Program-made: the position numbers and the translations under genes | Assembly: GCA_907163375.1 (NCBI GenBank) | Contig: CAJQUW010007472.1 | Span: forward strand, 310,472-374,471 | Length of the DNA stretch: 64,000 bases | Source: Prostheceraeus crozeri | Lineage: Eukaryota > Platyhelminthes > Polycladida > Euryleptidae | Direction: 5' to 3' | The notes under the pieces: model-generated | What the model saw: the letters and a program-made list of their open reading frames with translations, nothing else | What the model was told of the DNA's origin: nothing | Databases searched by the model: none | Shown here: in pieces, positions 10,946-23,044 of the stretch | Position numbering within the stretch: the first letter of the stretch is position 1 | Layout of the letters: each line of letters opens with the position of its first letter

Positions 10946-13339
10946 TCCCCTTGACGAGTCCATTGAAATTTGCTAATGGTAAAACATTCGTCGTTAGAAA
11001 ACTTGTTACAAACATTAGAAACTATGCTCTGCCGTAAATACGCGTTGCTGTGACAACGGTGCCTAAGCGATGGCGACTTGGCAATGGTTATGTACCAGTG
11101 GCAGTGTAGTTTGTAAATATTTACGGAAATTATCAATTATCTCAAAATATGAAATGACTTTGACAAATAACTTGCATTAAGCCGTTTTATGACAACAATC
11201 TTCAATATTGATGTTTCACAAATGTTTTTCCTCCTAAGATAGAGGAACATTTACATAGTTCGGTGTCTGACGAGCTGCTGAAATCCTCATCAGCAGAAAG
11301 CTGTGCCTTGTCCAATGTAGCATTTACATGTATTTTGAGGCCATCAACGTAGGACATTCTGAGGGCGCGCACGCAACTGAAATTGCTCGAAATATCTATG
11401 TTAGATTGTGCTTAATTTGGCAGCAATGCCGTGGATACACATGTAAATATGCGCTAAATGAGATTCTAAAATATATTTTACCTGTATGGATACATCATCA
11501 TTGCGAGATGCATTTTTCACATCATAAAAGAGAGAAGTCGGTTTTCTATAGTTCTTGTCGTGTTGTTTGTCTGTTTCTTAAATTAGTCACTATGTACTTA
11601 TCTGATCAATGCCAAACCATAGGGGAATGGATATCCATTTAAAATACTCAAATAAAGTCATTGTGAACACGAATAGTTGCACGAATAAATATTTTGCTAA
11701 TATTTGAAAAAGTTGAATATTGTGAAAGACATTTAAAGACACAATGATGCAAACTAATCAACTAAATACATTCGAGTTGAATCAGCACTGTGTAGACGTT
11801 TTGTGCAGTATGCTTTCTTGTAATGTGTAATTGCGAGATAAGCTCAGCTTTCTGTGCAAGCATGATCAAGCCTTCGGACGTCGGCAGCAGGATAAAGTAG
11901 CCTTCGATCCTATTATCATTTGCTCACTAGTCATCATTAAATCTGCATCATTACTTGTTGAACTCAATTTGCACACAACTTGCGGAGAGGGAAATTCTCG
12001 TGGCAGTTTTGATTAATATCAAGAATTTCGCGAAATTTATTGAACCTGCTTTAGAGATAATTTGAATAATTATTTTATTGTTTGAATGCATGACGTCAAG
12101 ATAATGATGCGTATTTGAATTGATGGCATTACATGTTGTATGGATTAATTGATGATCAGGTCAACTATTTAATTTGAGAATGATTGCTGAAATGAAATAG
12201 TTTTACAGAGTCAATTCCTACCAACTGTAGTGAACTAAGAAACTCAATTTGGAATTGCAAATCACCTATTCGACACATTGTTGGCGAAAACCCAATGTCC
12301 ACGTCAAATGCAGGTCCTACATTTTGTGAATTGGCCTACGATTGAATATTGGTACAACATATCGTGCAGATATCTTGAAAGAATTTAGCTGATGAAAACT
12401 GTCATTGTTATATTTTGCTGTTTGCTCATGTGCTTGCAACCAATGACATACTCCCACTACAAAACATGTTCGAGCCGACCGCGATTCGTCTATGAGAGGG
12501 CGAAATGATCATGTCCCGGGGAATTGGAGGAGGCCCAACAACGATGGGTCTTAGCAAAGTTCGCGTAAAAACTGACATCTAATCTATTTAAGAAGTTAGT
12601 TACACAGTTAGCATTTGGGCCTCAGTTTCTGATGCTGAAGATCTTTTCCCTCTTATTCTCCTACACAACCTTCTCCCCAAGCTGTAAAACGAATACATGG
12701 ACATTTAAGCTACATTTCGGAGAATTAATATCAATGATTGATTCACAATCCTATCTTTGCATCTTAACTGGCCAAAAGCAGAACAAGTTGCGACGTGGAG
12801 GCTCCTAGTATTTTCCATAGCGCTTTCCTAGGCTGTGAGTACTGAGCATAGTCTGTTTAATAATGCTGACAGAGATTTATCGGAATTAAACAAAGTTGAA
12901 TTTTTGACTGATAATAATAAATCATCAGATTTGATTAAATTAATATTAATCTACTATTCCTTATTGACATTATTGATTGATGCTAACAGTCCAAGGAGCT
13001 TGGAAGTAGTTAATACATCAACAGTTTGCAGCAGTTAAAATGTTCGAAACACAGCATCACAGAATTGTGCTTATGTTGATCACTTAATATGCATCATTGA
13101 TGTTATGCATGAAATCTATTCAGTCTATGGCACCTTGATTCTGTTCACGTGGATTGGAGTGGTAGCGTCAACGCCGGGCTAGTCTATTAAGGATATGTAA
13201 TGAATGACCGGAAGCGAATAATTTTGTATGTGGATGAGTATCATGAAATCCTTTGATATGATTCTTGTGCCGTTATTGTGCATTACGTAAAGCGCTAGCT
13301 CTGCTCCAAAAGTGTTTTTGAAATCATTTTCCACAAAGT
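10946..13339. other. No gene recognised
   Basis: About 2.4 kb without a recognised exon, RNA gene or terminal-repeat element. Small open frames at about 11328-11642 and 12835-13038 resemble no known protein. Confidence 0.4.
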
Positions 13340-13948
13340 TTTCAGCACGGAATTAGATTCATTAGCGCGTGCTTCGGTTTCCTAGAAAGGAAGAATTGTA
13401 TGTAACCTTAATATTGAAATGGCACACCACAGAATTAGAACAATTGCACCTTCTCGAATCGATAATTCGCTTGCTATTGGAAATGGCAAACAATAAGCTG
13501 TCATCAGAGGACACCAGAGCCAGTGAGAGATGCGTGCGTGCTGTGATATCACTTCGCACACACCAAAACACACATCGTCTAGCTGACATTCGATTCAGTG
13601 TATGCACGATACAGTGAGAAATGCCGAGGAGAGGACGTGAAAACATCAAGTGAACTAATTTTCGTCCGCCTGCTACTTTCTTAAATAATGATCGGAAGGG
13701 CCAACATTATGGGGAAAACTTGTGCGCAATGATCTAAATTCTTTGAATCTGAAGGAATTGTGGCAATCGAAGCACTTTGCTGGAACTCACATTAATCCGC
13801 AAGCGACGCACGCCTTTTTTTTCCTATCTCTGTAAGGTATTAGGAATTCCTTTTTGCCCACTTAATAGGTTTCTCGATGTGCCGTCCATTTCGTATTAAT
13901 CAAACTTCTAGCAAACCGAAGCAGATAAACAAAATATTTAATTCTGTG
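13340..13948 (-). mobile_element. MITE of the 61932-62791 family, end-truncated
   Basis: This stretch matches the interior of the element at 61932-62791 in the opposite orientation, from the sequence near CCTAGAAAGGAAGAATTGTA through GAGAGATGCGTGCGTGCTGT to CGAAGCAGATAAACAAAATA. The terminal CACTGTAAAC repeats were not found at either edge, so the copy is truncated or decayed at both ends. Open frames inside it are by-products of the repeat. Confidence 0.8.
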
Positions 13949-14335
13949 TTTCCAACATTTGTAGTAAGTAGTACAGTGAAAACCTACAGCAAATTAATCT
14001 TGGTGATAACGAATTTTGCAGCATCGTATTCGTACTGGGAATAGCTAAGTGTGTTTGACTCAATGCTCTCTGATTTACATTGGTTTATTTGCTCTTCTAT
14101 GACTAAGCAATATTCAAATTCAATCCCCGTCACTCACACTGATTTACCATCACTCGCGCACGAGATCTTTGCGAATCTGCGCACTAAACCAATAACTAGT
14201 AGATGAGATATTTCTATAGTTTTGTTTGCCTCATATTTGTTAATTTCTATTAGTGCATGTTTACACCTGAATGCGCGCTCCACACCGCTTCAGTTTTCCG
14301 TTGCAACACCTGCCTTTTCTTTTCCCATTCTACAG
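13949..14335 (+). other. Intron upstream of the first PKC terminal exon
   Basis: The interval ends in a pyrimidine-rich tract and acceptor (TTTTCCCATTCTACAG) at 14335. Protein similarity to PKC starts immediately after it. An open frame continues upstream of the acceptor but resembles nothing, so it is taken as intron. Confidence 0.7.
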
Positions 14336-14725
14336 CTAAATCCTCGAAAGGCCGAAAACTTCGACAAGTCGTTTACCAAAGCACAAGTGAGGTTGACCAT
14401 GGTCGATGAGGCAGTGCTGCGCAATCTCAATGTTGGTGACATAGATCCATTCGCTACATTCGACTTTGTTAACGATAAGTTCGAAGTGCAGGTGTCGAAC
14501 TTAATGGCCACTGTGCAAGAAACGCTGCGTAACTCAAGCTACAATCTCTTCGCAGTCACTGCCAGTACCACGGATGGTAGTGAAGGTACTTCGCCTCAAC
14601 TGCGACCGTCTCCAAGCAAGGAGGAAGTAAAGAAAGAAAAGGAGGACTCCATAGGTGAAATGAACAGCTCAGAACAACTCAATGAAACAGCACAACAAGA
14701 GGAAATTGAAATATCGATCCTGTAA
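14336..14725 (+). CDS. PRKCB-like: Conventional PKC, beta-II-type alternative terminal exon
   Basis: This exon codes for the C-terminal V5 region of an AGC kinase of the conventional protein kinase C group; the catalytic exons are not in the window. The acceptor CTACAG precedes codon 1 in phase 0. Residues 6-14 read KAENFDKSFT-like and align with AENFDRFFT of PKC beta-II, keeping the F-x3-F-T TOR-interaction pattern. Then come a turn-motif region (RLTMVDEAVLRN) and the hydrophobic motif FATFDFVNDKF. At the phosphorylated Ser of beta-II (FEGFSF) this protein has Asp, a phosphomimetic seen in PKN kinases, with Glu there in atypical PKCs. The turn-motif Thr is followed by Met rather than Pro. 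After the motif there is an extra tail of about 76 residues, Lys/Glu/Ser-rich, ending EISIL, which fits a class I PDZ ligand (S-x-L). Homology of the first 50 residues is clear; the tail is read directly from the open frame and its role is inferred. Confidence 0.85.
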   Translation, partial: LNPRKAENFDKSFTKAQVRLTMVDEAVLRNLNVGDIDPFATFDFVNDKFEVQVSNLMATVQETLRNSSYNLFAVTASTTDGSEGTSPQLRPSPSKEEVKKEKEDSIGEMNSSEQLNETAQQEEIEISIL

Positions 14726-14920
14726 CATAGAAGCGATATTAAGAAATTTATATATTTCTGTGCAATTCCTTTTTCTTTCGGTTTACGGACTTCGACATCC
14801 ATTCGAATTCACGAACAAAACAGATATTGAACACAATAGTACACATCATGAAGAATATATCAACTCAGTTAATGTTGATGACTTGTTTTGCACACAGCTT
14901 ATTGCCAAATTGAAACATTG
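14726..14920 (+). other. Probable 3' UTR portion of the beta-II-type exon, with candidate donor
   Basis: After the stop codon a good donor-like site, ATTG|GTATGT, occurs at 14921. In vertebrate PRKCB the beta-II exon ends after its stop and is spliced onward to the beta-I exon, which then serves as 3' UTR. A donor here would reproduce that layout. No AATAAA is close; the nearest ATTAAA is at 15815-15820. This is inference from site position only. Confidence 0.4.
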
Positions 14921-15489
14921 GTATGTATGATTGACTTGGAATGATTCGACCTTGCGCGCGGTTCGATTCGAAGACACAAGCCATTTTGAAATGTTAATAT
15001 AAGAATGACTGCATGACGTGCTACTTTGTGAGGAGACAGGGGTAGTTCGAAGTTGAGACATGGGCCTCAGATAGCATGTGCTTGTAGAAGGAATCAAGAA
15101 ACGTGTTCTTACGCGTGAACCTGATTTTTTGTTTGGATCGTACTAAATGATAAATATGAATGATTCAGAACCGTTTGCATGTCCGCACGCTCATGATGTT
15201 GGAGGGTAGAACCATGATGAGGGAGTCAAATTCGAATAGCTTCGTTCGGCATATGCATGACGTTGCAGGTGATTACTGAACTGCAAGGTAGTGCATGACA
15301 AAGGGATCGATGCTAGTTATCCGTATAATGAATTCCTAATGCGCGACTGATTGGATACCGTGATCAGCATGCATTTTGGATTTCTATGTCAATTGCCATG
15401 TGACAAAATGAAGACCAGTTGAAGATAATCGGATTTGTAGCGGAGCGGAAAAGTTTCATGTTAGTTCCAACTTGTGATCTTCTGTGTCA

Positions 15490-16101
15490 AGCCGACAGGT
15501 ACAATTGAGGTCGAGGCAAGACTCGATCAAGTTGTCATTTCACACGCATGAAGTAGCCGATGCTGGAAGAGTACTGTGTTCACGGGACCAAGTCAGTTGC
15601 ATTCGATATTGCTTGTTGACAGGGAGGGGACATGCCGTCAGCGTAGCTGGAACAGGTTGGAGAAAGTCGTAGAGTAAAATGAACTACTTTGATGAATATG
15701 AGCGGCGATATCATATCTCCTTGTGGAACTCCGGATGTAGTGGTAGTATAGACACTCTCGAGATATGATAATAGCGGCGGATAGATGGGCAGTTGAAGGA
15801 TTTAACAAATACCAATTAAAGGCTGTTTGATTCTAGAATCTTTAGGTTGAACATAGCATTTGAATCAATGCAATCCAATGAAGCAAATGGCTTGAAGCTT
15901 CTTTCTTGTACCGGCATATTGAAATATTTTACATTTACGAATTTGATGAAAGAAAATCGAACCGCACGTTGGTGCATGACGTAATTCGTTATTGTTGATG
16001 GATGTCAGCCAGTTTTTGCTGCATTTCAATTCCGTTAAAAATAATCTCTTCAGCTTATTCCTTTGGACACGTTCTTGCCCAATTGGCTCACTCCTACTCA
16101 C
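15490..16101 (-). pseudogene. LINE reverse transcriptase relic
   Basis: On the minus strand the peptide TTTTSGVPQGDMISPLIFI matches the LINE reverse-transcriptase block (SGVPQGs.lsPlLF), followed downstream by a weakened YADD-like SYADGM. Upstream, fragments with RKKLQAICFIGL (compare the ..xavF.DL.kAFD block) and QERVQRNKLKRLF (compare FERvl.nrL) keep the expected order. Several frame changes and stops show an old copy. It lies in the intron between the two PKC terminal exons, antisense to that gene. Confidence 0.75.
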
Positions 16102-19100
16102 TTCAGTTGAGTATTGCTTGAGGATTTCTAATGTGCGATCAATTACAGGTCTGTATTATGAGATTAAAATTTTTAAGACTGATAACATATTCTCTTTTAC
16201 TTCTAGATATTTCTTGAGCCATTACGCCTGTGTTTGCAATTGAATGTTACATGAAACCATCTGTAAAAGATACTCATTGATAGAATCCTTTGCTATACAA
16301 GTTTTACATTCCTATCATGATGCGTGTTCACTTATATTTTCTTTTATTATTTGAGGTATTGTAATGTACTTGTTGCAATTTGTTTACTTGTTATTGTTGA
16401 TATGTGAATTTTAAGGGTGTCCACTCGAATTATGCGCATCTTTGCAAATGTGGAACCATAACAATTGGTAAAATTAACTGATTTTGGAAATTTAGAAATT
16501 ATCGCTGCTCGTATTTTCACTTAATTACTTGGTGAGGGACATAAAAACCACTGAAATCAAATTTGCCTAGTATTTGCAATATATGTTTTGGATATCTGAA
16601 TAACATAAATGCTAATATAAAACATATTTGGCCTACTTGCTATCCTTGTGCATTTATGCAACACCATCTGAATGATGAAAGCCAAATCATTACGTTAAAG
16701 AAAAATCAAATCACTTGTTTCTCTGAGCACTTGCCAATTACAGACAGTATTTGCAAAATCTCGACGACTTCCTTTAATACGAAGATGCCCTAAACATTCT
16801 TTCTCCAACGTGAAATTTCTATAACGTTGAATTTTGTTGAGTAAATTATGATGTATCAAAATGCCTTAACATTTTCCATTAAAACATCCACAGTTTCGAT
16901 CCTCAATATACTGTGTGCTGTCGACAGACGATTAAGAAGCAGTTGCTGAGACTCAATTAGGACATTTTTCGTCAGTTCTGAATGTTTAACTCTGCCAAGG
17001 ACTTGCTAAATTGCAAGGTCTGCAATCATTGACTCTTGAGGACTTTCACGCAACTTTATTGCTGTCGCCTGCTGTCAGATTGCAGAGGGCATTTACACGT
17101 ACATGGTGCACTTGACATTAAAAAGTGTCTGACACTCGATGAATTTACTACTGACACTCCATCGATCCACAAGGAGTCAGAAAACTGCTGGAGACTTGCA
17201 GAAGCCCTTACACTTGACAGTTAAGCCTATGTAGTTGATACTCAGTCTTTTGCGATGGCATTAAAAGAATGGACGAATATGAATGTTGCACATCTGCATT
17301 CGAAGCCATGAGAAAACAGTGAAACTCCTTCATTAATCGTGCGCATAACCTGGCAGCGTGTAGACAGCAGTAATTTAATTGCTGGTTAAGCAAAATGCAT
17401 TGATCTTAGTATCACCTAGAACAAATCCAGCATTCAAGAAGTCAGGCCGCCGCGTTCCGATAGTCTGCTATTATTGTGTGAGTGGCAGCTGAAATTGCGT
17501 CTTTCAACTTTACTGACCCATGCCATTGCAATATTTTTCATCGACAGTCGGCTGCAGCAACTTCCACAAATGTTATCAATGTTATCAGAAGAGATTGTAC
17601 ACGTGCAAGTTAAGTGTCAGCAATAACGTTGGACGCGTAGGCGCACTTTCAAGGATTGGCAATTTACAATGAATATTAGGTTGCTATACGACACCAACTT
17701 TCCAATAATTTCCAATGCCACTGATTGTTTCTATGAAAGGATTGTCTCATAGCCATAATCCGATCCGGTGTGGAGTCTTATGGGTTCCGAACCATAGAAA
17801 GGATAGCTCGCAGCTGCTTTATAAATGTATTGACTGTAGGTTGTCGAAAGATGTAGAATTCCATCCACAGAGGCTATCTCATAGATAAAAATATTGTCAT
17901 AAGCTTGATCTGCAATATTAAATTGTAATGCATCTCAGGTCTTGCGGGGTTTATAGAAATGCGATCTCAGACCCATCTCCCATATGGGCCTACGATATGT
18001 GCGAGTGTGACATCCTACCACTACGGTCTTTGTACCTGTTTCTTAATGAATTCATTCCTCTCCAAAAAGGTGTAACTGATTTGCGGTTGCCTGGAGAATG
18101 AAAAGTGTCAAAGTCAGCAATCTAGATTTCATCTGTTTCAGCTCTTCAAAGTGTTTGTATCTCTTGGATAATGTGGTGCATTTTGTGTTGGTGTCTCGGA
18201 GTAATTTATCTTTTCATTGGAATGCTGATCAGCTGTTTTAATGTTACTGACGTATTATGTTTTTTATTAGAGTTATGTTTCTTTACTCGATAAGCTGTTT
18301 ATATTATTATAAGATAATGTATTGATCAACGATTTAATTCAGTTAATGTGAAATGCGCCATCAGTTGCCATGCATTCTTCAATTGGGTTTTAGATTCAAA
18401 TTCACATTAAGTAATTCTTTTCAGTGTAACTTCAAAATTTCTCTTCAAAATCAATTCTTCAGCACACAGTCTTTCGTCCGTTGTTTTCTTCGCTGTTCGT
18501 GCTTTTTGACGACGCATTTTTGATTTATCAGTACTTCACTCAACGCTATTATGCTGAATAAAGTATTCTTCTGACATATTGATCTTTTCATTTTTATTCT
18601 CTATAACGTACTTTGGCATGTCCATGTCAATGATTTGTAGCGATTTTAGTTCAAAGCAAATTTAAATGCGGTCTAGCATCTCAATTATTGACGTTATTTC
18701 TCCATGGTGCTTTAAGATTTGAGAGACGGATATGCATACAAAGCTTATCATCTTATTTCTACAGATAGGCTATTGCGTAGAAATTTGTGCATTTATGTGG
18801 GCGTTCATGATAATGAGAAATATTTCATCACTTACAATCATGTTCTACTCATAAGTAGATAAAATCCGTTTAAATAATAGGAAATCCGAATGAGATGCAC
18901 TTTGGGATGCAGCCTCGTCTATGTGTGGATAGAGGGGATATGAAAAACTCTCATAATCAGTCTTGTAGTTTTTCAGAAAATCACAGTTTTATTCATTTCA
19001 CTCAACAAGTATTTAAGCTCGAACTATTTCATACGACAAAATTCGAAAGAGACTTTCGCTTTCCACAAGTCAGCTGGCAATTGATAACTTTATCAAATCT

Positions 19101-19180
19101 CAACAGATTGGCATGTTAATATGCTGTGGAATTTTGGTATCAAGTGCGTGTTAAAATTGAAAGAATCAGAATTTCTCAGG
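16102..19180. other. Intronic DNA, nothing recognised
   Basis: About 3 kb between the LINE relic and the next repeat cluster, within the presumed PKC intron. No exon, RNA gene or clear terminal repeats were recognised. Confidence 0.4.
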
Positions 19181-21710
19181 TGTGGAGGTTGAGGCACATT
19201 GTTTTGAACTCTTCTCACAAGTTTTAATTTACTAAATCAAATGAACAAAAATCAAACTCGGATGAAAAGTTGAGGACATTCGAAGTTATCTCTGAGCCGT
19301 TAGACGAATCTGTGACATTTAATCTCCTCACAATTTGAATATTATAATGTTTACCAAAGTGGTTCAATGTCCCCAATGTGTGGGCACGGTTTGCGAGGAG
19401 AGGCGATTTTTTTTGTTGTTGAAGCATAATACATATTAGCCGAGCCCAAACTGCTGCTTCGGTTTTATGCCTTCCATTTTGAAGTTTTCTTATTTCTTGA
19501 AAAGTTTTAGCCACATGATATTCCAACAGTGATAACTGAAAAGAGCGTATCAAACTTCATCGAAAGCTTTGACGAAATAATCGAGATGTTTTTAATCTAG
19601 CCCAAGAGCGCACACTAGGTGACATGCCACGCTCGATTACGCGCAATTACACATGACCACACATGAGCACGCGTCACTATGCGTGACATTGCTGCAACAT
19701 CTGTCGGCAGTCCGGTTACAGACTTTACGTCTCATTTGTCTGCATGTATCAGAGGCTAAACAATTGGACCTCAATTTCATGCTGAGGGAAGACAGAACAT
19801 GCTCAGCGGTTCATCCGTGGTTGAAGCGGCAACGTGGACAGCCATAGACGACGCGCAAACTATAAACGCTTGCCCGTGCGCATTCATAAGCATTCCCCAT
19901 GTTTTAACAGCATCAGATCAAGTGATTTCTGACTCTTAGTGCAGCGCGTATGTACGCGGTAGAAGAATAGGTAGAATGTCCTTAATCACGGATGTTTGGG
20001 GTGTTCCGTAATTACGCGTGGCATGGCACCTAGTGCAGTTTCGGTTATCATGTCCGCCCTTTTCTTGGAAAGGGATAATCATATGATTTTCTAGCAATTA
20101 TATTTGAAAAGAGCGGGTCTAACTGCATAGAAAACTATTTACGAAATAGATGGGCATTTTTTTAATCACTCTCAGAATTCATGTTCGGTTTTTCTGTCCG
20201 CCATTTTGAATTTTTGCAATTTTCTCAAAAAGGATAGATGGATGATTGTCGAACTTTTGATACAAAAATAGATCAGAAACTGTTGAGAAGTATAATGGGA
20301 AATTTTCAAAATGAAACCGTCTCTCGTGGCACACCGTGATGGGGCACATTGCACCACCTTCATTTATTACTCTTCGTTCAACTTTATTAGACCTTATGTG
20401 ACAGATTTATAGCTTAAGCTCATGAATAATCAAAATCATGCAACAAAATTCGTAGCTGGAGATTTTCATTGGCAAAAATGATAGCATATGCTTGATATGA
20501 AAGGAATACATGCTAATTTCTGAAAGAAAAATGTCCATAACTATCAGAGTTCTCTGATTAGTGGCATTATTCATGATAGAAGAGCATTAATGCTAAATTT
20601 TTTGATGTACAATATTACATTCATCATTGTAATAAATAGGAGCATGCTTGTAGGCTTTGCAGATGACATGTAGACATGTAGGACACGAGTAGGCCTAAGA
20701 AAAGAAAGCTGAGAAACGCAAACACCAAAACAAGAAGCATTGACAATTCAATTCGCTTGACCAGCAAGGGAGGTTCCAGTGTTCAAAGCCGAATCATTTT
20801 CATTGAGCTTACTGATTTGCATCACTTTATCAATCAGCTATTTTCAATGATAATTCTTCGCCATGTTTCCCTGGTCCTCTGTTTTCGAAAAGAGTTACAG
20901 CTAAGCAAAAACGAATACTATAACTGCTCAAGCACTTTTAAATAGTCAATTTGATAGCGTTGCAGACCAATTTGTAGCATGATAACATTTCGAAACTTAT
21001 GAATCACTTCGTTCACTCAATAAAAGAAAAAATGAATATCGAAATGGTACACTGTGAACCATGTTCAAAGTACCCCATCCTGTGTGGTTCAATGTGCCCC
21101 ACATCGTTAACTTTTGAAAAACGTGCTCGTGTGCAAACAAGGATGCATTCAAATAGTTTTCAACCAATAAATTGATTAAATTAATGAAGAATACTTGAGA
21201 ATAATGTTGTCTAATGAAAATATACGCGTTGTTGTCTGAAACAAAAGTTATAATTTTCTGAAAATTTACTTTTTCATTGAAATTTTTGGAAATCTTGTGA
21301 AAATATTTACGGAGAGCATAAACAACTGAAATTATCAGAGGAATCATGTATATTTGTAACAATGTCCTCAAGCATAAAGTTTTCACTAATAATAACTTTA
21401 TTTAGAATCCAGAAACGGACAAGATAAACAGAAATTAAAAGTCTGCGGTGAAGTTCACAGCAAATAAGGAATTCTCCCCAACATCAGCTTCATGATGTTG
21501 CTGATGGAACCCGCACAATCAGAATCCGCATACAGATCGCGGCATGAGCATTGCATCAGAAATACGACCAAGCATTAAGCACCGAAGTCGATGATCACTG
21601 GCAAATACAAGTATGTTTTTGAATTCGCGCAATAATCTTAGAAACAGGCATTCTGAGGCGGACAAAATGTTTCGGAGAAAAGGCTGGTGGTTCAATGTGC
21701 CCCACACTCC
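19181..21710. repeat. Scattered copies of a GGGGCACATTGAACC-type motif
   Basis: Variants of TGGGGCACATTGAACCAC, in both orientations, occur near 19195 (degenerate), 19355-19380, 20340-20358, 21058-21105 (two) and 21688-21710. Repetition in both orientations is what one expects of ends of related decayed MITEs. A MITE of another family (19613-20035) sits among them. No single complete element can be drawn. Confidence 0.45.
19613..20035 (+). mobile_element. MITE with CACTAGGTGACATGCCACG ends, copy 1
   Basis: The ends CACTAGGTGACATGCC and GGCATGGCACCTAGTG are inverted repeats, and the interior is shared with the 24780-25243 copy in the opposite orientation. Shared internal landmarks include TCAGAGGCTAAACAA, TTCATCCGTGGTTGAAGCGG and GATCAAGTGATTTCTGACTC. 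The bases CA flank both sides. No transposase is encoded. Confidence 0.8.
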
Positions 21711-23044
21711 CATAATACGACTGGTACTGTCCTTAGTAATGTTACCTGATTCCATCGTGTCGAGTGATAGAAAGTGTCTACAAAACATCAAAATTTACCC
21801 AAAAATTCTTGAGAGAGGAAATATCAACTTTGTCAGCTATGTTGTACAGCCTGAGCGCAGCGAGGGATGGACAGATATCAACGTTTATTTCCTCTTGAAA
21901 GAATGTAGCTTTTCATTTTGTGACTGTTAGATATCTAGTGTTCATTATGAAATTGACGGCTATACCGCGAAATCTATGACTGAGATAATCCAGGGACTGT
22001 AGCGATATCTTGGTAGTCTCTGGCTAATCACAATGTGTCTACAGACTTCTATGATCTTTTTACACAGGAGCTTACACAAGAGAAGTTAGCTGCTGGAGGA
22101 AAAGTTAGCTTTGTGATCCCGTGGGACTGAAAAGTTGATTTTTTCTCCCGGCAGTGTACATAGAAGAGATATCTTTTCACTGCCACACAAAATGAAAATG
22201 TACTACATTTCTAAAAAATCCGAACGAATTAAGATCCAAAAGCGTCTTCATTAATTGTTTCCTATGTTTTTGTTGAGGAGTCCTCTTTCAGTTCCCATAG
22301 GTAACTCTTCATAGCCGTCTCAAGTTTGGATGAAATGCAATTTCATTCATGATCCAACCAGGCATTTGACCAGACGCAGAAATTCATCTGCTCAATCATG
22401 TGAACGTTTTCCCAGACAGGAAGAAATGTGTAGGTGCCTTTGCTAAGAATTGAGTTGGACAAAAAACGATCAAAAGCTCCTCCATGTTCTCGCCAAAACT
22501 GAGGATCACACGTTTCAGATTCACTTTTTGAGAGATGTCCATCGCAATGACCCTATCAAGACCGGGCGATTTTTAGCGTCGTAGGTCAAATTTTCCATGT
22601 TCCGATGGATAAAACTTGTGTCAGACTTGTGCTACTTTGAATTTCGGGTCTCCTCTTTCGAATGGTAGCGCCTATTTTGCATGATTCGAAGACCTTCATT
22701 CCAAACATTTAAATTTAAAATTGAATTTTCATTTTTTCATTTTTTATGAATCAATGTATTTTTTGACTCTTCTAAAATTGTTCATCACAACTAAAGTATT
22801 TCAGACTTTTGGCCACGACTGTACGTTAATTTTAGCACTATGAATAACAACTTGAAATTTGAACGTAAATAATGTTTTTTCATGCATTATTGCATGTTCT
22901 ATTACAAATGTCTCGTTCTAATGAATAATTAGATATAATGACAAGGTTTATGATGCAGGATACAAGGTTACATGTACTTATTTTGGTGTAGCTCAAAAAT
23001 ATCACGATAACTGATTTCAGGAAGATCATCTGCATGTACACGTA
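21711..23044. other. Intronic DNA, nothing recognised
   Basis: AT-rich stretch in the presumed PKC intron with no supported exon or complete repeat. Confidence 0.4.

Noticed and set aside
13362-13649. Overlapping open frames on both strands around 13.4-13.6 kb
   Set aside because: The same sequence recurs at 61.6-61.9 and 62.4-62.7 kb as part of a MITE, so the frames are repeat by-products.
14222-14335. Protein start at the Met at 14222 for the PKC-like frame
   Set aside because: Similarity begins only after a consensus acceptor at 14335. Upstream residues resemble intron translation, and V5 exons are never N-terminal.
18895-19119. Possible exon in the PKC intron
   Set aside because: No similarity to kinase regions, no good flanking splice sites, and no conservation evidence available.
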